From IMG/VR virus record IMGVR_UViG_3300031688_000081, positions 1-29,963 of that record: DNA of 29,963 bases. The stretch is one strand, 5' to 3'. Both the position numbers and the translations under genes were made by a program. Positions 29,564 through 29,963 of the stretch are shown piece after piece. This stretch comes from a virus. The notes under the pieces are model-generated. The model was given only the letters and a program-made list of their open reading frames with translations, ran no database searches and was not told the DNA's origin. Positions within the stretch are counted from its first letter, which is position 1. Each line of letters begins with the position of its first letter.

Positions 29564-29963
29564 TATCCAAAGCTCCTAGCTCGCATTCGGGGGGTAGTCC
29601 CACCAAATCGGCTTTTTTCGTCTTCTTGCGTAAGTGAATTAAATATGTCCCGATAGAGGGTCTGCCATAAAACGATTCGTTCATCGTCTTTCAAATATGG
29701 GGCTGTGTGGACCAGTGATCCGTAAAGATAGATTTCTGGGGATTTTGTTAAAAGCCAGTTGTAATCGGAATCCGCAGTCATTGCAGGAATTTTTTCGTAA
29801 AACGCAATTTCGCATTCAACTGCTGAAGATGGCGTAGGGAAAACTTGGAAAGATTCACCAATAACTGAATACAGTCTCGGTCTTCCTGCGGTATCTCCCC
29901 GGCGTTCTCGATTCTGATTTTGCTCTTCTGTGCTTACTTGTTCTAAAGCAACTGGAGGAGTTG
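29563..29963 (-). CDS. Head-tail adaptor protein (N-terminus beyond window)
   Basis: About 132 C-terminal codons are visible; the gene runs off the right edge with no start in the window. Segment FPTPSSAVECEIAFYEKIPAM followed by SDYNWLLTKSPEIYLYGSLVHTAPYLKDDERIVLW (given in parts: NWLLTKSPEIYLYG; APYLKDDERI; LWQTLYRD) matches phage adaptor proteins of P22-like and marine podoviruses, which bind the portal. Its presence here means portal and capsid genes should lie just beyond this edge and join to the terminase end in the complete genome. Confidence 0.65.
   Translation of the reverse strand, partial: TPPVALEQVSTEEQNQNRERRGDTAGRPRLYSVIGESFQVFPTPSSAVECEIAFYEKIPAMTADSDYNWLLTKSPEIYLYGSLVHTAPYLKDDERIVLWQTLYRDIFNSLTQEDEKSRFGGTTPRMRARSFG

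Overview
This window is most of the genome of a temperate, short-tailed (podovirus-like), lambda-organised phage of a Gram-negative bacterium. No ribosomal, metabolic or other clearly bacterial gene is present. Evidence for the type of phage: a terminase pair, a P22-like set of head-completion and DNA-ejection genes, no tape-measure or tail-tube gene, and a full lysogeny set (integrase, excisionase, repressor, attachment site). The attachment site is a fragment that matches the 3' end of a proteobacterial tRNA-Glu with an encoded CCA. Phage genes lie on both sides of it, so this looks like an attP of an unintegrated genome. The resemblance to the enterobacterial tRNA-Glu and the protein styles suggest a (marine?) gammaproteobacterial host; that is inference. 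Both window ends cut phage genes: the terminase C-terminus on the left and a head-tail adaptor N-terminus on the right. Portal and capsid genes are therefore outside the window, and the full genome is probably about 40 kb.

Layout. 1-3111 (minus): large and small terminase, a small lipoprotein, a 13-codon ORF, a nested repeat array, a 59-aa basic protein and a class-3 lipase. 3112-5441: a probable moron, with two zinc-ribbon genes (minus) divergent from three unknown genes (plus) that end in a strong terminator. 5439-6880 (minus): lysis region with 3TM holin, a small basic protein, an SNase-type nuclease and a T4-type lysozyme. 6974-12556 (minus): early/replication operon, in transcription order a small HTH regulator, primase-type zinc finger, winged-helix replication protein, DnaB-like helicase, TGT/DpdA-like protein, small coiled coil, NinB, C5 cytosine methyltransferase, small acidic ORF, NinG and a Q-like gene. 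12557-14011: immunity region with a Cro-like gene and a CI-like repressor; similar operator words overlie two promoters pointing outwards. 14012-16895 (plus): ERF annealing protein, YqaJ exonuclease (frameshifted), SSB-tail protein, excisionase, integrase. 16903-17119: attP with arm-type repeats. 17137-29963 (minus): virion genes, in transcription order adaptor, fibre-like proteins, tail fibres, fibre-assembly-like protein, a membrane coiled-coil protein, gp10-like stabilisation protein, a small protein and three large internal/ejection-type proteins.

The genes work as in lambda: one repressor-controlled promoter drives recombination and integration genes, another drives replication genes, the nin-like genes and a Q-like regulator, followed by lysis, packaging and virion genes. 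The most unusual points are the nested, block-homogenised repeat array upstream of the small terminase gene; a strongly over-represented 10-bp palindrome; a CI-like repressor that lacks both autocleavage residues; an exonuclease broken exactly at an A9 run containing a classical slippery heptamer; and a DpdA-like transglycosylase beside a cytosine methyltransferase in the nin-like region.
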